The notes beneath the pieces are model-generated. The model did no database searches, was not told where the DNA came from, and saw nothing but the letters and a program-made list of their open reading frames with translations. Position numbers and translations under genes: made by a program. A DNA stretch of 14,653 nt, from the NCBI GenBank assembly GCA_903927685.1, contig CAIYOB010000394.1:1-14653 (forward strand), in the 5' to 3' direction. How positions within the stretch are numbered: position 1 is the first letter of the stretch; each line of letters opens with the position of its first letter. The DNA comes from an uncultured Planctomycetaceae bacterium. Its GTDB lineage: Bacteria > Planctomycetota > Planctomycetia > Pirellulales > Pirellulaceae. Below are positions 13,382-14,653 of this stretch, piece after piece.

Positions 13382-14653
13382 ATGGCATTTCGCGAACTGT
13401 TCTTTCCAGTCGGCTTGGTGCTACTCGGCTTGCTGGGATTCCTGCAGGCGGCCGAGTCGCAGCCGGCTGCGAAGCCACAGCCCCAGTTCTCCGGCATCTA
13501 TCCACACTTGGCCTATTTCAACGAGCAGGGCGAGTGCGGGACGGGAGCGGTGGTACCGTGGGCGGACCGGCTGTGGGTGATCACCTACGGGCCGCACTTG
13601 CCCGCCGGATCGTCGGACAAGCTGTACGAAATCGATAACGCCTTGACGGTCACCGTGCGGCCCGAGAGCATCGGCGGCACGCCGGCCAACCGGATGATCC
13701 ACCGCGAGTCGGGCCAGTTGTTCATCGGACCCTACGCGATCGATGCCCAGCGGAACGTGCGGGCGATCCCCTCCAAGGCCATGTACGGCCGTCTCACGGC
13801 GACCATGCGTCATCTGACGGATCCGGCGAACAAGATCTACTACGCGACGATGGAGGAAGGGTTCTACGAGGTCGATGTGCATTCGCTGGCGGTCACCGAG
13901 TTGTATCCGGACGCCAATCGCCATCCGCAGGGGCTCGCGGGGCCGCTGCTGCCCGGCTACCACGGCAAAGGCGCCTATTCGGGGCAAGGCCGCGTGGTCT
14001 ACGCGAACAACGGCGAAGCGTCCGCCGAGGCTCGCCGGCGGCCCGACGTGCCCTCGGGATGCCTGGCCCAGTGGGACGGCAAAAACTGGGACGTCGTGCG
14101 CCGGAACCAGTTCACCGACGTGACCGGTCCGGGCGGAATCTACGGCAACGAGCATCCGGAGACGGACCCGATCTGGAGCATCGGCTGGGATCACCGCTCG
14201 CTGCTGCTGATGGTCCTGGACGGCGGCCAGTGGCACCTGTTCCGGCTGCCCAAAGCGGCTCACACCTACGACGGAGCCCACGGTTGGAACACGGAATGGC
14301 CGCGGATCCGCGACATCGGCGAAGACGATCTGCTGATGACCATGCACGGGACGTTCTGGCGGTTTCCCCAGACTTTCACTGCCGCGCACGCCGCCGGTAT
14401 CCGCCCGCGTTCGACGTACCTGAAAGTGATCGGCGATTTCTGCCGCTGGCAGAACCGGCTGGTGCTCGGCTGTGACGACGCCGCCAAGTCCGAGTTCCTC
14501 AACACGCGCAAGGCCAAGGGCTTCCTGCAGCCGCCCGGCCAGTCGCAATCGAACCTGTGGTTTGTCGAGCCGCAGCTGCTGGACCAACTGGGACCCGCAC
14601 TGGGACGCGGCGCCGTCTGGATGCAGGAAGCGGTCCGGGCAGGCGCCTGGTCC
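13382..14653 (+). CDS. Secreted beta-propeller-like protein of unknown function, 3' end beyond the window
   Basis: The plus strand is open from the ATG at 13382 to the window edge, giving 424 residues. GGGAG lies 7 nt upstream. The N-terminus is a signal peptide: hydrophobic residues 7-20 (FFPVGLVLLGLLGF), with likely cleavage near LQAAES (21-26). The mature part is rich in Trp, Gly and Asp, with repeated short strands of propeller type. Examples are WADRLWVITYGPH (60-72), SGQLFIGPYAID (110-121), KIYYATMEEGFYEVDVHSL (151-169), GRVVYANNGE (203-212), QWDGKNWDVVRRNQFTDV (230-247), WSIGWDHRSLLLMVLDGGQW (265-284) and RWQNRLVLGCDDAA (355-368). I do not recognise a named family, and no catalytic motif is evident. 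It probably acts outside the cytoplasm. The 388-codon antisense frame over it is a shadow: it lacks a signal peptide and any family pattern. Confidence 0.82.
   Translation, partial: MAFRELFFPVGLVLLGLLGFLQAAESQPAAKPQPQFSGIYPHLAYFNEQGECGTGAVVPWADRLWVITYGPHLPAGSSDKLYEIDNALTVTVRPESIGGTPANRMIHRESGQLFIGPYAIDAQRNVRAIPSKAMYGRLTATMRHLTDPANKIYYATMEEGFYEVDVHSLAVTELYPDANRHPQGLAGPLLPGYHGKGAYSGQGRVVYANNGEASAEARRRPDVPSGCLAQWDGKNWDVVRRNQFTDVTGPGGIYGNEHPETDPIWSIGWDHRSLLLMVLDGGQWHLFRLPKAAHTYDGAHGWNTEWPRIRDIGEDDLLMTMHGTFWRFPQTFTAAHAAGIRPRSTYLKVIGDFCRWQNRLVLGCDDAAKSEFLNTRKAKGFLQPPGQSQSNLWFVEPQLLDQLGPALGRGAVWMQEAVRAGAWS

Noticed and set aside
13421..14587. 388-codon minus-strand frame
   Set aside because: Antisense to the signal-peptide-bearing propeller gene, which is open to the window edge on the plus strand.
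1..14653. CRISPR arrays, insertion sequences, prophage or integron features
   Set aside because: No regularly spaced repeats, transposase or integrase motifs, or att-like repeats next to the tRNA were seen.

Overview
The window looks like chromosomal DNA from a planctomycete, probably related to Pirellulales. The evidence is high GC, a 24-residue-type leucine-rich-repeat lipoprotein, a membrane-anchored prenyltransferase/squalene-oxidase-repeat protein with acidic tracts, a large secreted beta-helix protein of glycoside hydrolase type, and two ClpP genes next to trigger factor. No transposase, integrase, phage gene or CRISPR array was seen. Lineage is inferred from protein style, since there is no rRNA to check it.

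Left block (1-4064, all minus strand). This is a tight operon read right to left: ribosomal protein L33 (rpmG), single-strand exonuclease RecJ, an RlmM-like 23S rRNA 2'-O-methyltransferase, a small three-zinc-site protein with a DksA-like finger, and a leucine-rich-repeat lipoprotein cut by the window edge. Gaps after rpmG are 61, 8, -4 and 8 nt, so one transcript is likely. The first and third genes act on the large ribosomal subunit and RecJ acts in DNA repair.

Middle block (4341-9560). A membrane-anchored alpha/alpha-toroid protein on the plus strand converges on a Flp-type pilin-like protein on the minus strand, with a 12-bp hairpin between them. The pilin lies downstream of a secreted 704-residue beta-helix protein, also minus, with an N-terminal region like GH141 glycosidases. 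Divergent from that is a nucleotidyltransferase-fold protein on the plus strand with its own good promoter.

Right block (9706-13043, minus strand). A strong promoter drives tRNA-Gly(GCC). Trigger factor (tig) follows 49 nt later, then two complete clpP genes, with no clpX in the window. This is a protein-folding and proteolysis cluster that may be led by a tRNA. Divergent from the tRNA, after 433 bp containing two long inverted repeats, is the start of a secreted beta-propeller-like protein of unknown function that runs off the right edge.

Most of the window is housekeeping plus ordinary planctomycete secreted proteins. I found no convincing new defence, mobile or RNA-guided system. The best leads are the tRNA-led tig-clpP-clpP unit, the structured gap at 13101-13233, the uncharacterised toroid and propeller proteins, and the isolated Flp-like pilin.
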